A stretch of 48,304 nucleotides of DNA from an uncultured Porphyromonadaceae bacterium (lineage in GTDB: Bacteria > Bacteroidota > Bacteroidia > Bacteroidales > Muribaculaceae). Location of the stretch: the NCBI GenBank assembly GCA_945873625.1, contig CAMCDS010000017.1, forward strand, positions 1 to 48,304, given 5' to 3'. Every line of letters starts with the position of its first letter. Position 1 is the stretch's first letter. This document shows, piece after piece, positions 16,278-26,000 of this stretch. A model generated the notes under the pieces. It ran no database searches, was not told the DNA's origin, and saw only the letters and a program-made list of their open reading frames with translations. A program made the translations under genes and the position numbers.

Positions 16278-16883
16278 TTATTTCTTTCCGTAAAGTATCG
16301 GGTTGGTGGCCGGGTCGTTGTACATCTTCATCTGCCTGTAGACCTTCATGAACTTACGTCCGGCGGCTATGTCGTCGAGCAGCGTGTCGATAGCGGCCGT
16401 GAGGTCGGCCTGCTGTTCGAGCAGCACGCCGAGCTTTCCGCGGCATGCGGCGAGATGACCGGCGTCGGCGTCGGCACGTTCGGTCTGCTCCTTCATGTGC
16501 CATATCTTCAGGGCGAGAATCGACAGGCGGTCGATGGCCCAGGCCGGCGACTCGGTGTTGATGGTGGCGTCGGCGAGGGGCTGCACGTCGCTGTATCTGT
16601 CGCGGAGCATGGTGTCGATGTCTTCCACCATGTCGGTGCGCACCTGATTTGAGCGGTCGATGCGGCGTTTGAGCGCGAGGGCCTCGACGGGATCGATGTC
16701 GGGGTCGCGGATTATGTCTTCAAGGTGCCACTGCACGGCGTCGACCCAGCATTTGGCAAAGAGGAGCGCTTCCGGCGAGCCCTCGGGGTAGGGCATCGGA
16801 GCGGGAGCGTCGACGTGGTCGGTGATATGATAGGCTTCAACTGCCCGGTCGAAAATCTCACGGGCTGACTCGGCGAATTTCAT
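16278..16883 (-). CDS. DUF4254 domain-containing protein
   Basis: 201 residues from ATG 16883, preferred over an upstream in-frame ATG because MKFAESAREIFDRAVEAYH is the usual family start and a promoter lies at 16915-16947. The protein is helical and charged, with LHxxxHxEDxxRDPDID-like spacing (VQWHLEDIIRDPDID) and a KRRIDRSNQVRTDMVEDID segment, matching DUF4254. Likely cytoplasmic: no signal peptide or membrane segment. It is the first gene of a two-gene unit with the GT9 glycosyltransferase, suggesting a role in surface glycan assembly, but the biochemical activity is unknown. Confidence 0.8.
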   Translation of the reverse strand: MKFAESAREIFDRAVEAYHITDHVDAPAPMPYPEGSPEALLFAKCWVDAVQWHLEDIIRDPDIDPVEALALKRRIDRSNQVRTDMVEDIDTMLRDRYSDVQPLADATINTESPAWAIDRLSILALKIWHMKEQTERADADAGHLAACRGKLGVLLEQQADLTAAIDTLLDDIAAGRKFMKVYRQMKMYNDPATNPILYGKK

Positions 16884-16914
16884 GTTGCGGATGTTTTGCG
16901 GTTCAAATACGCCA

Positions 16915-16947
16915 CAAAGATAAGCAAAAAAATCGAATCGGACACAA
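16915..16947 (-). promoter_or_regulatory. Promoter of DUF4254-GT9 unit
   Basis: Minus strand: TTG (16945-16947), 22 nt, TATCTTTG (16915-16922). The spacing is one base longer than usual. Confidence 0.55.
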
Positions 16948-17060
16948 CGGGCCAAGAAATTCAGCCGCCGTCAATGCCTCCACTGAACAATCGGCAATCC
17001 CCCGGCATTGATATAAGAAATAGGGACAGTCTTGAAAAACACTTTAAAGCGAAATAGATT

Positions 17061-18044
17061 ATGCACATGTCGGATGCGCTTTTGTCGGCGCCTGTGGCCA
17101 TAGCGGCCGATGTAGCGGCTGCGGGTCTCCTTGTGGCCGCGGCTCTGCGGCTCAAGAAGGAATCGCGCGAGAATATGGTTCCCCTCATGGGAGTGATGGG
17201 GGCGTTTGTGTTTGCCGCCCAGATGGTCAACTTTGCCATCCCGGGCACCGGAAGTTCGGGCCACATAGTGGGGGGCGTGCTTCTCGCCGCCCTGCTCGGG
17301 CCGTGGGCGGGGTTTCTCACCCTCGCCTCGGTGCTAATCATCCAGTGCCTGGTGTTCGCCGACGGCGGACTGATGGCTCTCGGATGCAACATCATCAACA
17401 TGGGCGCCATGACGGCACTGGTGGCCTATCCACTCTTCTTCAAGCCCTTGCTGCGGTTTCCGGCAAGCGGATGGAAGGTGATGGGCGTGTCGGTGCTGGC
17501 CTGCACCTTAGGACTTGAGCTCGGTGCCTGCATGGTAACGCTCGAGACGGCGCTTTCAGGCATCACAGCCCTCCCGGCAGGCAAATTCTTCCTCCTGATG
17601 ACCGGCATCCACCTTGCCATTGGCGTAGGCGAAGGCATAGCCACCGGCGCGGTGCTGCTGTTCGTGCAGCGCAGCCGTCCGGCCCTGCTCATGCCCGACT
17701 CGGCACGCAGCCAAGGGAAGAAGGGGATGCGCGGACCGGTGATTGCCTTCGCCGTGGCAGCGCTCGCGATAGCCGGGGGGCTCGCATTCCTCGCTTCGTC
17801 GGCCCCCGACGGACTCGAATGGTCGATTGAACGCATCACCGGCAGCGCCGACCTTGCCGCCACCCACGTCAGCGCCCTCTCGACAGGCGCGGCAGCGGCC
17901 CAGGAAGCCACGTCGATAATGCCCGACTACGACAATTCGTTTGCCGGCATCGTCGGGGCTGTGATGGTGCTTATTCTCGTATGGGGACTGACGGCGGCTC
18001 TCTCACGGCGCCGCCGCAAGCCGGCAACGCGCCCGATAGAATAA
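17061..18044 (+). CDS. cbiM: CbiM-type S/T component of ECF cobalt/nickel transporter, with PDGLE domain
   Basis: 327 residues. The N-terminus MHMSDALLSAPVA carries the metal-ligating Met-His typical of CbiM/NikM. About seven hydrophobic segments include PGTGSSGHIVGG and ADGGLMALGCNIINM, core CbiM motifs. Residues ~225-327 add a PDGLEWSIERITG region with flanking helices, the CbiN/NikN-like PDGLE domain fused in one chain. It should bind and pass Co(II) or Ni(II) across the inner membrane with CbiQ and CbiO. The TAA stop lies at the first bases of a ~197-bp repeat element that separates it from cbiQ. No consensus promoter was found upstream. Confidence 0.9.
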   Translation: MHMSDALLSAPVAIAADVAAAGLLVAAALRLKKESRENMVPLMGVMGAFVFAAQMVNFAIPGTGSSGHIVGGVLLAALLGPWAGFLTLASVLIIQCLVFADGGLMALGCNIINMGAMTALVAYPLFFKPLLRFPASGWKVMGVSVLACTLGLELGACMVTLETALSGITALPAGKFFLLMTGIHLAIGVGEGIATGAVLLFVQRSRPALLMPDSARSQGKKGMRGPVIAFAVAALAIAGGLAFLASSAPDGLEWSIERITGSADLAATHVSALSTGAAAAQEATSIMPDYDNSFAGIVGAVMVLILVWGLTAALSRRRRKPATRPIE

Positions 18045-18240
18045 GAGTATGTTTGAATTTAACACGAATTGATTTAAACATACTTCTGTAATAAATTCTT
18101 TCTATCCCCCTGAAGGTCTTTTTTGGCTGATTTCGCCAGGCCTCATCGGTCTCGATGCCCGCATCGCTCCCTCTTCGACTTGCGAAATCATCTCAAAAAA
18201 TCCTCTTCAAGTGAATAGAAGTTAAACTCAAACATACTCT
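18044..18240. repeat. AGAGTATG repeat element, copy A
   Basis: A 197-bp element with inverted AGAGTATGTTTGA ends. Its reverse complement matches copy B (38389-38583) almost base for base. It contains a terminal hairpin block (18044-18086), equivalent to the 43-bp copy at 6450-6492, and a central structured core with the stem CGATGC (18153-18158) / GCATCG (18161-18166). It occupies the whole cbiM-cbiQ gap: its first base is the last base of cbiM's stop codon, and its end is 6 bp from the cbiQ ATG. Confidence 0.85.
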
Positions 18241-18246
18241 GAGAGT

Positions 18247-19038
18247 ATGGAACGGATAGAGAAAGCCATCACCTCATTGCAGCGCATGCAGGGGAGCGGG
18301 CCTGAAAGCGGCCTGCATCCCCTCTGTCTGTTTGTGATTACGGTGGCCTACCTCGTGGCCATGCTCTCGGTGCCGGTGTCGGCATTCACGATGCTGCTGT
18401 GGTTCGCGCTCTATCCTGTGGTTATGGCCGCGCTCACCGGACTCGATTTCACCCGCATATTCACGGGCAGCCTCATAGCCCTCCCCTTCGCGCTGCTCAT
18501 CGGCCTCTTCAACCCCATCTATCAGACACGCACTGCCCTGCGCGTCGGCTCACTGGCCATCAGCGAGGGGTGGATCTCATATCTATCGATTATCCTGAGG
18601 TCGATGCTTTCGGTGCAGGCTCTTCTGGTGCTTGTGTCGGGCAAGGGATTCACCGGGCTGTGCCGCAGTCTGGAGAGCGTCGGGATGCCTCGGCTGCTGA
18701 GCACGCAGCTGCTGATGGTCTACCGCTATCTGACCGTGCTGCTTCAGGAGGCAGTCGACATGACCCGGGCACGCCGTGCCAGAGGCTACGGACGCCGCCA
18801 TCTCTCGATGAAGATGTGGGGGGCGTTCTGCGGGCAGCTCTTCCTGCGCACCGTGGCACGCGCCGAAGCCGTCAACCGCGCCATGCTCGCACGCGGATTC
18901 GACGGCAGGATGCCGCGCTATCAGCCCGTCAGGCAGCGCTGGACGCTGCGCGACACGCTGACGCTCGGCGCCTCGCTCGCATGCTTCGCCCTGCTCCGTT
19001 TTGTCGACATATCAAGAATCTTCACCCATCTGCTATGA
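18247..19038 (+). CDS. cbiQ: CbiQ-type ECF transporter T component
   Basis: 263 residues with 4-5 transmembrane segments (e.g. ~35-60, ~70-95, ~110-140, ~240-258). Two Ala-Arg-Gly coupling motifs, MTRARRARGYGRR (~180) and MLARGFDGR (~218), dock on the ATPase. The start AGAGTATGG immediately follows the repeat element. Its stop overlaps the cbiO start (ATGA). Family knowledge: CbiQ couples ATP hydrolysis by CbiO to movement of the CbiM substrate component in the inner membrane. Confidence 0.9.
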   Translation: MERIEKAITSLQRMQGSGPESGLHPLCLFVITVAYLVAMLSVPVSAFTMLLWFALYPVVMAALTGLDFTRIFTGSLIALPFALLIGLFNPIYQTRTALRVGSLAISEGWISYLSIILRSMLSVQALLVLVSGKGFTGLCRSLESVGMPRLLSTQLLMVYRYLTVLLQEAVDMTRARRARGYGRRHLSMKMWGAFCGQLFLRTVARAEAVNRAMLARGFDGRMPRYQPVRQRWTLRDTLTLGASLACFALLRFVDISRIFTHLL

Positions 19039-19730
19039 GTCATCATTATATTCAGTTTACCGACGTACACTATGCCTACCCCAACGGCTACGAGGCCCTG
19101 CGGGGAATTACCTTCCGCGTTACCCACGGCGAGAAGGTGGCCCTGCTGGGTATGAACGGAGCCGGAAAATCGACCGTGCTGCTCCACACCAACGGCCTGC
19201 TGCTCCCCTCAAAGGGGGAGGTGAACGTCGGGGGCATACCGGTTACGAAAAAGACCGCACCGGGCGTACGCCGCGCCGTAGGGATGCTGTTTCAGAATCC
19301 CGACGACCAGCTCTTCATGCCCACAGTGGAAGAAGACGTGGCTTTCGGACCGCTCAACATGGGGCTGGAGATGGCGGAGGTGCAGAGACGCGTGCGCGAG
19401 GCTCTCGCGCGGACGGGAGCCGGAGGGCTTGAGAAGCGCTCCCCCTTCCAGCTTTCGGGCGGACAGAAGAAGAGCGTCGCCATGGCCACCATCCTCTCCA
19501 TGGAGCCGGAAATACTCGTCATGGACGAGCCTACCGCCGAGCTCGACCTCGCCGCCCGGAATAAAGTAATCGACATAATAAGCCGCTACACCCACACCTG
19601 CCTCATCGCCACCCACGACCTCGATCTGGCCTGCGGGCTCTGTCCGCGCTCCATCCTTATCGACGGCGGCAAGGTGGTGGCCGACGGCCCTACCGAGGAG
19701 GTCATCGCCCGGCTAAAGGAAATGATATAA
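19035..19730 (+). CDS. cbiO: CbiO-type ECF transporter ATPase
   Basis: 231 residues starting at ATG 19035, which overlaps the cbiQ stop by 4 nt. Walker A GMNGAGKS (39-46), Q-loop LFQNPDDQLF, ABC signature LSGGQKKSVA, Walker B ILVMDEPTAELD and the switch His in IATHD are all present. The single ATPase probably works as a homodimer. It completes the cbiM-Q-O metal importer. The phosphatase gene begins 9 bp downstream and is likely co-transcribed. Confidence 0.93.
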   Translation: MSHHYIQFTDVHYAYPNGYEALRGITFRVTHGEKVALLGMNGAGKSTVLLHTNGLLLPSKGEVNVGGIPVTKKTAPGVRRAVGMLFQNPDDQLFMPTVEEDVAFGPLNMGLEMAEVQRRVREALARTGAGGLEKRSPFQLSGGQKKSVAMATILSMEPEILVMDEPTAELDLAARNKVIDIISRYTHTCLIATHDLDLACGLCPRSILIDGGKVVADGPTEEVIARLKEMI

Positions 19731-19739
19731 AAAGAAGCT

Positions 19740-20984
19740 ATGAAAACAAGGTTAATCTCCCTTATACTGGTTTCGGCCGCGCTCCTCTCTGCCGCCGGAA
19801 CAGGGGCACGAGGCACGGACTTCCCCCCTGCCGCCGACAACGGCACTATGCAGCCCATCGACCTGCCCGAGAGGCTTGAAGCCCTCCCCGATTCGCTTAC
19901 GCCCGTCTTCGTGAACCATATAGGCCGCCACGGGGCGCGTTTCCTCTCTTCCGAAAAGAAGGTGGACCGTCTCGCGAAAGCTCTTGATACTCATCCCCTG
20001 ACCGCGCAGGGACGGGGCATGAAGGAAATGCTGCGCCGGGTAATCGGCGCTACCTCCGGCCGGTGGGGCGCCCTCGACTCGCTGGGAAAGGCTGAATGGA
20101 CCTCAGTGGCCCGCCTGCTCGACGCCCTGCTTCCGGGCTTCTTCGCCGGGGGCGACATAATGGCCACGGCCACCTACGTGCCCCGTGCCGTCGAGTCGAT
20201 GTATAGCTTCTGCCATGAGCTCGGACGCCTGAACCCGCGCCTCCAGATGTCGGCCTCATCCGGTCCCGACTACAACACCGAGCTCCGCTTCTTCGATACC
20301 GACGCCGATTATCGCGACTATATCCGTTCCGGCAAGTGGAAACCCGTCTATGAGGCTTTCGTAGCTGCAGAGGTGCCATCAGCCCCGGCCGAAGCACTTT
20401 TCACCGACCCGGGTGCATTTACGCCCAAAGAGCTGCGCGACCTGACGCTCGACATCTACGGCGTAATCCAGTCGTTCGGAGCTATCGGCCTTCCCTTTTC
20501 ACCATACGAATATATGGATGCCGGCGCTTACGCCGCCTGTGCGCGCGCCTCGAATCTGCAGCACGCCCTGACGCGCACCGACACGTATATCTCTGACCTT
20601 CCCGGCCGGTCGGCCCGCGTGCTTCTGCGCGACATCATATCCACCACCGAGACAGCCCTCTCCGACCCTTCGGCCTCCGCGCTGGTGAGAGGAAGATTCC
20701 GCTTCGCCCATGCCGAGACCGTGATGCCCCTCCTCTCGCTCATGCGCCTTCCCGGCTGCAATGTCGGGGCGGAGGCGCGTCCCGACGCAATAGCGCGGCA
20801 ATGGATTGGCGCCGACGTCTCTCCTCTCGGAGCCAACTTCATCATGGTGGTCAGCAAGGCACCCTCGGGCCGCATCTACGCCACCACCTACCTCAACTGC
20901 CGCCCTGTGGCTCCCATCCCCGGCTCGACAGCCACCACGGTGGAATGGCCGCGGCTCCTCCGCCACTGGCAGAAGATGCTTTAG
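19740..20984 (+). CDS. Histidine acid phosphatase (MINPP/phytase-like), secreted
   Basis: 414 residues: a signal peptide (MKTRLISLILVSAALLSAAG), then the clade-2 histidine phosphatase signature RHGARFL (Arg63, His64, Arg67) with nucleophile His64, and the distal proton-donor motif HAE (His324-Ala-Glu326). The HAE rather than HD form points to multiple inositol polyphosphate phosphatase (MINPP)-like enzymes, which dephosphorylate phytate and related esters; secreted forms are known in Bacteroides. It is placed directly behind cbiO on the same strand. Its stop codon overlaps the stop of the convergent TonB-dependent receptor gene (shared TTAG at 20981-20984). Confidence 0.85.
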   Translation: MKTRLISLILVSAALLSAAGTGARGTDFPPAADNGTMQPIDLPERLEALPDSLTPVFVNHIGRHGARFLSSEKKVDRLAKALDTHPLTAQGRGMKEMLRRVIGATSGRWGALDSLGKAEWTSVARLLDALLPGFFAGGDIMATATYVPRAVESMYSFCHELGRLNPRLQMSASSGPDYNTELRFFDTDADYRDYIRSGKWKPVYEAFVAAEVPSAPAEALFTDPGAFTPKELRDLTLDIYGVIQSFGAIGLPFSPYEYMDAGAYAACARASNLQHALTRTDTYISDLPGRSARVLLRDIISTTETALSDPSASALVRGRFRFAHAETVMPLLSLMRLPGCNVGAEARPDAIARQWIGADVSPLGANFIMVVSKAPSGRIYATTYLNCRPVAPIPGSTATTVEWPRLLRHWQKML

Positions 20985-22858
20985 AATTTAACCTCCACGC
21001 CGCCGAGCACAGTGGCTCCGGGCATCGGGCAGCCGTAAATCACCTCATAGTGCCTGTTGGTGAGGTTGTCGCCTTTGGCAAAGAGCGTTACGTCGACCCT
21101 TCCCGGCAGGGTATAGGCGGCGCGCAGGTTGAGCAGGGTGTAGTTCTCCGAGTGTCCGCCGGGCGCACCGGTGAGCAGGTGCCACACGCTGAGGTCTTCG
21201 AGCGTGAACGAGAACCGGCCGGGGCTCCATGTCAGTTCGGCCGATAGCTTATGGCGCGGAGCCTGAAGAATCTCCGTGTCGGTGTGTAGATAGCTGTAGT
21301 TAGCCGCTATGGTCCAGTCGCGTGCCGGAGCGGCGGCCGCCTCAAGTTCGAAACCCTTGTTGATGAAACGTCCCGTATTCATGTTGCGCGGACGCCCGTC
21401 GACCCTCACGGTCTGAATCATGTCTTTGCCGTCGATGAAGAAGAGGGCGGCTCCGGCCGTCAGCCGGCCTCCGAAAAAGTGCTGACGCCATGAAATCTCA
21501 TAGTTGAGCATATACTCAGGCTTCAGTCCGGGGTTGTGAGGCGGATAGAGGTAAAGCTCGCGCAGGTTGGGAGCGCGGAATCCCTTTGAGAACGACAGTT
21601 TTATTTCCGCCGTATGGCCCGGACGCACTATCACGCCCGCCTGGGGCACCCACACGTTGCCGTAGCTCGAGCCGTGCTGAAGGCGCACGCCGCCGTTGAC
21701 GGAGAGCACATCGCCGAAGAATCCCTGCTGCATCATCACGTAGCCTGCAATCTCGTTGACATGGCTGCGGAACTCCGAGCTGCGCTGCGAGGCGTCGGCC
21801 TTCTGCGTGTTCCAGTTGTGTCCGCCCCAGTGCTGGAAGTCGACGCCGGCCGAAAGCTCGTTGGCACGCCAGAAACGCATGGTCTGATAGAGGGTGATGC
21901 CCATGTTGTAGTCGGTAGAGTTGAATATATAGTCGCGCGGCGCGGTGCCGGGAGCGTTGCCGTCGTCCACCTTGTTGCGCCCCCAGTTGATGAATGCCTG
22001 CACTCCGCCCGACGCGATGCCGTAGTCGTCGTTGGCATAGACGGCGGCCGTGCCCCGGAAAAGGTTGGTCCACATGTTTTCGAGCGGACTCTGTATGGTT
22101 CCGGGGTTGTCGGCGTGGGTCTGCGTCATGTCGAGCGTGGCGCCGGTCTGCCAGTGGTCTGAGATGCGGTAGCCGAAGTTGGCAAACTCGTTGGCGAGCC
22201 AGAAGGCACTCCCCTCGCGGTAGCCGTTCGAGCGGTCGAGCTGCCCGCCGAGGGTGGCCGAAAAGCGTTTGCCGGTGTAGGACGAGGAGAGGCTGAATTT
22301 CTGAGTTGAGAACGACCCGAACATTGCGCGTGCGTTGCCCGAAAGTCCCTCGGGGCGGTGTCCGCGGGTGATGATGTTGACCGAGCCGCCCATGGCGTTG
22401 GAGCCGTAGAGAAGCGACGAGGGACCTTTCACTACCTCTATCCTCTCTACGCCGTTGGCCACGTAGGAGTCGGCGAGCGAATGGCCGAACACGCCGGCCC
22501 ACTGCGGCTGCCCGTCGATCATGAAGAGCACCTTGTTGCCCTGGCCCACGCCGCGGATGTTGACGGCCCCGGCACTGCCTCCTGAGATGCCGTAGCCCGC
22601 GAATCCCCGCTCGCTGACGAAGAGGCCGGGAACCCTGGCGGTGAGCACGGGGAGAAGCGACGTCTCGGCCGACTCCCCTATCTCGGCGGCGGTAACCGTG
22701 CTGACGTCGAGCGGGAGCAGCATGGGATTGGTCTTGGCGGGGGTGGAGAGTGTGAATTCGGGCAGCGCCACGGTGTCGGGGCGCGCGTCGGCCGCGGCAG
22801 CGCCAAGAGGAAGCAGCGCCGGGAGGGCGGCGAGAAGCCTGATGGAGTGTATGTTCAT
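20981..22858 (-). CDS. TonB-dependent outer-membrane receptor
   Basis: 625 residues from ATG 22858 (MNIHSIRLLAALPALL signal peptide). Upstream in-frame ATGs at 22876 and 22897 are possible, but the latter overlaps the likely -7 box. The plug domain is clear (VNIRGVGQGNKVLFMIDGQP, then VERIEVVKGPSSLLYGSNAM and GGSVNIITRG), followed by a barrel ending GGVEVKF. It has no carboxypeptidase-regulatory extension and no SusD partner, so it is of the BtuB/siderophore-like rather than glycan type. Proximity to a cobalt/nickel importer suggests metal, metal-chelate or corrinoid uptake, which is inference. A 17-bp-arm palindrome lies over its promoter region. Confidence 0.88.
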   Translation of the reverse strand: MNIHSIRLLAALPALLPLGAAAADARPDTVALPEFTLSTPAKTNPMLLPLDVSTVTAAEIGESAETSLLPVLTARVPGLFVSERGFAGYGISGGSAGAVNIRGVGQGNKVLFMIDGQPQWAGVFGHSLADSYVANGVERIEVVKGPSSLLYGSNAMGGSVNIITRGHRPEGLSGNARAMFGSFSTQKFSLSSSYTGKRFSATLGGQLDRSNGYREGSAFWLANEFANFGYRISDHWQTGATLDMTQTHADNPGTIQSPLENMWTNLFRGTAAVYANDDYGIASGGVQAFINWGRNKVDDGNAPGTAPRDYIFNSTDYNMGITLYQTMRFWRANELSAGVDFQHWGGHNWNTQKADASQRSSEFRSHVNEIAGYVMMQQGFFGDVLSVNGGVRLQHGSSYGNVWVPQAGVIVRPGHTAEIKLSFSKGFRAPNLRELYLYPPHNPGLKPEYMLNYEISWRQHFFGGRLTAGAALFFIDGKDMIQTVRVDGRPRNMNTGRFINKGFELEAAAAPARDWTIAANYSYLHTDTEILQAPRHKLSAELTWSPGRFSFTLEDLSVWHLLTGAPGGHSENYTLLNLRAAYTLPGRVDVTLFAKGDNLTNRHYEVIYGCPMPGATVLGGVEVKF

Positions 22859-22894
22859 TGTAATTACGGGTTGCATGGTTATTCGGGAGGGATG

Positions 22895-22902
22895 CAAAAT
22901 TA
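22895..22902 (-). promoter_or_regulatory. -7 box of TonB receptor promoter
   Basis: TAATTTTG on the minus strand matches TAnnTTTG. The expected -33 position (about 22921-22924) reads TTTTCG instead of TTG and lies in the loop of the palindrome at 22904-22943. Confidence 0.5.
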
Positions 22903-22903
22903 G

Positions 22904-22943
22904 CCATAATTCCCCTTTCGCGAAAACGAAAAGGGAATTATGG
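22904..22943. promoter_or_regulatory. Large palindrome at TonB receptor promoter (possible operator)
   Basis: Arms CCATAATTCCCCTTTCG (22904-22920) and CGAAAAGGGAATTATGG (22927-22943) are complementary at 16 of 17 positions, with a 6-nt loop. The palindrome abuts the -7 box and is centred on the expected -33 position, which suggests a repressor or activator site. It could instead be a second terminator, but there is no T-run. Confidence 0.55.
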
Positions 22944-22967
22944 TTGACACTGCCGTAAAAATGTGAA

Positions 22968-23002
22968 GTCTCCCCCCGTCCGCAAGCCGGACGGAGGGAG
23001 AC
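22968..23002 (-). terminator. Terminator after subtilisin-like protease gene
   Basis: GTCTCCCCCCGTCCG and CGGACGGAGGGAGAC form a 15-bp stem with one mismatch and a 5-nt loop. A TTTTT run follows within 10 nt on the minus strand. Confidence 0.75.
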
Positions 23003-23038
23003 CGGGAAGTCAGTGAATCATCTCCTGACCCTTGCCGC

Positions 23039-26000
23039 TCAGCGCTTGATTACGCGGGCGGTGAGGGTGCGTCCGTCGAAGCGGACGGTCAGGATGTAGA
23101 TGCCGGCGGGGAGATCGGCCACGTCGATGCTGACGGTCGAACCGGCGGCCACGTCGGCCACGGTCTTGGCCATGAGCTGTCCCTCGGTGGAGTAGAGACG
23201 GAACTCGGCTCCGGCGGCGTCGAAGCCGCAGAGGGCGCGGAGGGTCTCCTCAACCGGATTGGGCATCACTTTCAGCTCACCTTCGGCGGCGTCGCCATAG
23301 ATGCTGTCGACGCTGTCATAGTCCGAAACCTCAATCTTGACCACAGCCGTGGCGGTGGCATTCTCGGGGTCGGTAGCGGTTACGGTGGCCTCTGCAGTGC
23401 CCTTCTTCTTGCCGCTGAACACTACGCCGAAGTCGGTGGTGAAGGCGTCGACGTATGCGTTCTCGGGCATCGAGAAGGTATAGGTGAGGCGGTCGCCGTC
23501 GGGGTCGGTGAAGAGCGACGAGAAGTCGACCACTGCCGACACTTTACCGATCGCAACCTTCACATCGTCGGATTCGATGGTCTCGGGAGCGCGGTTGACG
23601 TGCTGCACGTCGTAGCGCACGTTGACCTCGTCGCGATGGTTCTTGTGGTCGGCTGCGCTGAGGGTGAAGACGTTGGCTGCGGATGCGGTGCCGTAGTCGG
23701 GAGCGATCTCGACATTGACGGTAACCGGCATTGTAGCCTCGGCCACGGTGTAGGTGCCGTCTTCATTGCGCGTTACGGCGGCCTTGTCGCCCTCGGCGGG
23801 CACTACGGAAGCCACCGAGGCGTGTCCGGCCTTGTCGTCGAAGGTGATGGTGAAGGTGTCGCCCTCAGGCTCCTCGACGGTAATGGCCACGGCGGTTACC
23901 GTACCCTCCTTGGCGCTTACGATGCCCTGGGGGGCAGTGATGACGGGACGGCCGTTGCAGTCGAGCACCACGGGGAAGTTGACTACCGGCTGATCGGGGT
24001 CGTTGCTCTTGATGACGAGCATGGCGGTGTTGTTCTTCTCCATGCGGGCCGAAGCGGCGTTGACGGCGAGCTTGATCTCGGCCTTTCCGCCTACTGCCAC
24101 CTCACCCTCGGTCTGCTCGTTGAGGATACGGATCCAGGGCTGTCCGGCCTTGGTCTCGATGCAGCTGATGAGCCATCCGAGTGAGCCGTTCTGCTCCTTG
24201 AAGAGCTCGCCGGCGTCGTACCAGCCGTATTCACGGGTCCATGCCATGTAGCGGCCCGAAACCACAGCCTCTTCCTTGGCGCCGAGGTATGCGGGCATGG
24301 CCACGCCTGCGGGATAGTTGGCCACTACGCAGAACTCCTCGCCGGGGTTGAGGTAGACGGGTTTTTCGAGCTCGATGACGAAGAACTGGCCCACGACAGG
24401 ATTGGCCTGCGACTCGATGAGCACCTGTCCGCGTCCGAGCACATTCTCGCCGTCGGGGTCGGCGCCCTGCACAAGCTCGAGACGGAGCGTGTAGTTGGTG
24501 GCCGTGCCGATGGTTACGGGCATGTAGATGTGCGACACGTTGAAGCCCTCGGCGGGAGCCACGAACGAGGTGGCTGCCTTAAACTCGTCGTAGACCGTCT
24601 GGCTGCCATAGTTGTAGATGGCGCTGGTGCCGGTGATGGTCGGATAGAAGAGCGCGCGGGTATAGTCGAAGTTGGTCGGCACGTCGTATGAATTGGACGT
24701 CTCTCCGGCCTTGGCCTTCACCTTGCGGGCCTTGAGCTTCGTCGGCTCAAGCACGGCGGCCATGTCGGCGGGAAGCGACTTGCGGGTCTTGGCGATCCAG
24801 TGGGCGATGCCTCCTCCGCCGAGGTCGGGAATCTCCTCGCCCTTGCCTGTCGGGTCGAGACGGAGCGAATATGTGAGCTTATACTCGCCGGTGTTGCCGA
24901 TGGTCAGCGTCTCGGTCGAGACGGAGTCGTCGTCGGCTGCCTCCACGTGGATGGTCTCCTTGTCGAGCGTCATCACGGGAGCGGGAGTAACGATATACTT
25001 CACGTTGACAGTGCGGGTCATCTCCTCCTCGCCGTCGGTGTAGTAGAAGGTGAGCTTGATGAGGTGCTCGCCGGGAACCATGGAATAGTTGGGCTCTACC
25101 ATGGGAACGGAGAACTTCACGGGGGCGGAGCCTACCTGGATGGGCTTGCCTTCCATATACTGCTGCCAGGTCTTTCTTCCTGTGGGCTCGCCGGTGATCC
25201 AGTCGAGCTCATCGCTCTCCACGAAGAGGTAGAAGACGGGCACGTACTCCTCAAGCCATTCGTCGTAGACGGTCGGGCCCTCGACGTTGATTCCGGTGAT
25301 AGTGAAGGTAGCGGTTCCGTTGTTGGCCACGCTGAAGGGAGCGTCGTAGGGCACACCCATCTGCACGAACGGATTGTCGGGGTCGGTGTCGACGTAGCCC
25401 ACGGTGTGCTCGACGGTGATGTCGGCGGGCCATACGGGCTCGGCCTGACCGGTAACGGTGAGGTTGACGGGAATCACGATAGATTCGGATCCGGGCACGT
25501 TGGTAGCCATGCGCAGGGCGGTGGTGTAGTCGCCGGCCATGCGGTCGGTGTCGAAGTCAAGACCTACGGTTTCGCTCTTGCCGGGAGCAAGGGGAGCCTC
25601 AACCACGGGCGAGAAGCTGACCGCACTGCCGAACGAAACCATGCGCTCGGGCAGACGTATCGACTGGCTTCCGCCGAGGTTGCAGATACCTGCGAGGCCG
25701 AAGAGGTTGAAGAGGGTGGCGTTCTCGTCGTAAGCCTTGTAGGCGAAGCGGAACTGACCGTCTTTCTCCATCACGAGCTGGAAGCAAACTCCGAGGTTCA
25801 TCGAGTTGCCGTATTCCATGAAGGAGACGATGACGCGCTCGTCGGTTACATAATGGTATGTGCCGGCGGTCTTGGTCTGGTCCATGGAGTGCATTCCCCA
25901 GTAGGGGGCGATGATGTTGGTATAGACGGAGCCCTGCGGGAAGTCGGCCGGGGGCTCGGGCCAGAGACGGTCATCGTGGCGCTCGGTGAACGATACGAAG

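Noticed and set aside
16971..17035. Possible NiCo riboswitch upstream of cbiM (TCAATGCC/GGCATTGA repeat and GGGACAG)
   Set aside because: GGGACAG and an ACTGAxCA..GGCAAT segment recall the NiCo motif, but the span is only about 50 nt, closing pairing is 4 bp, and the four-way junction cannot be drawn. A covariance-model search would decide.
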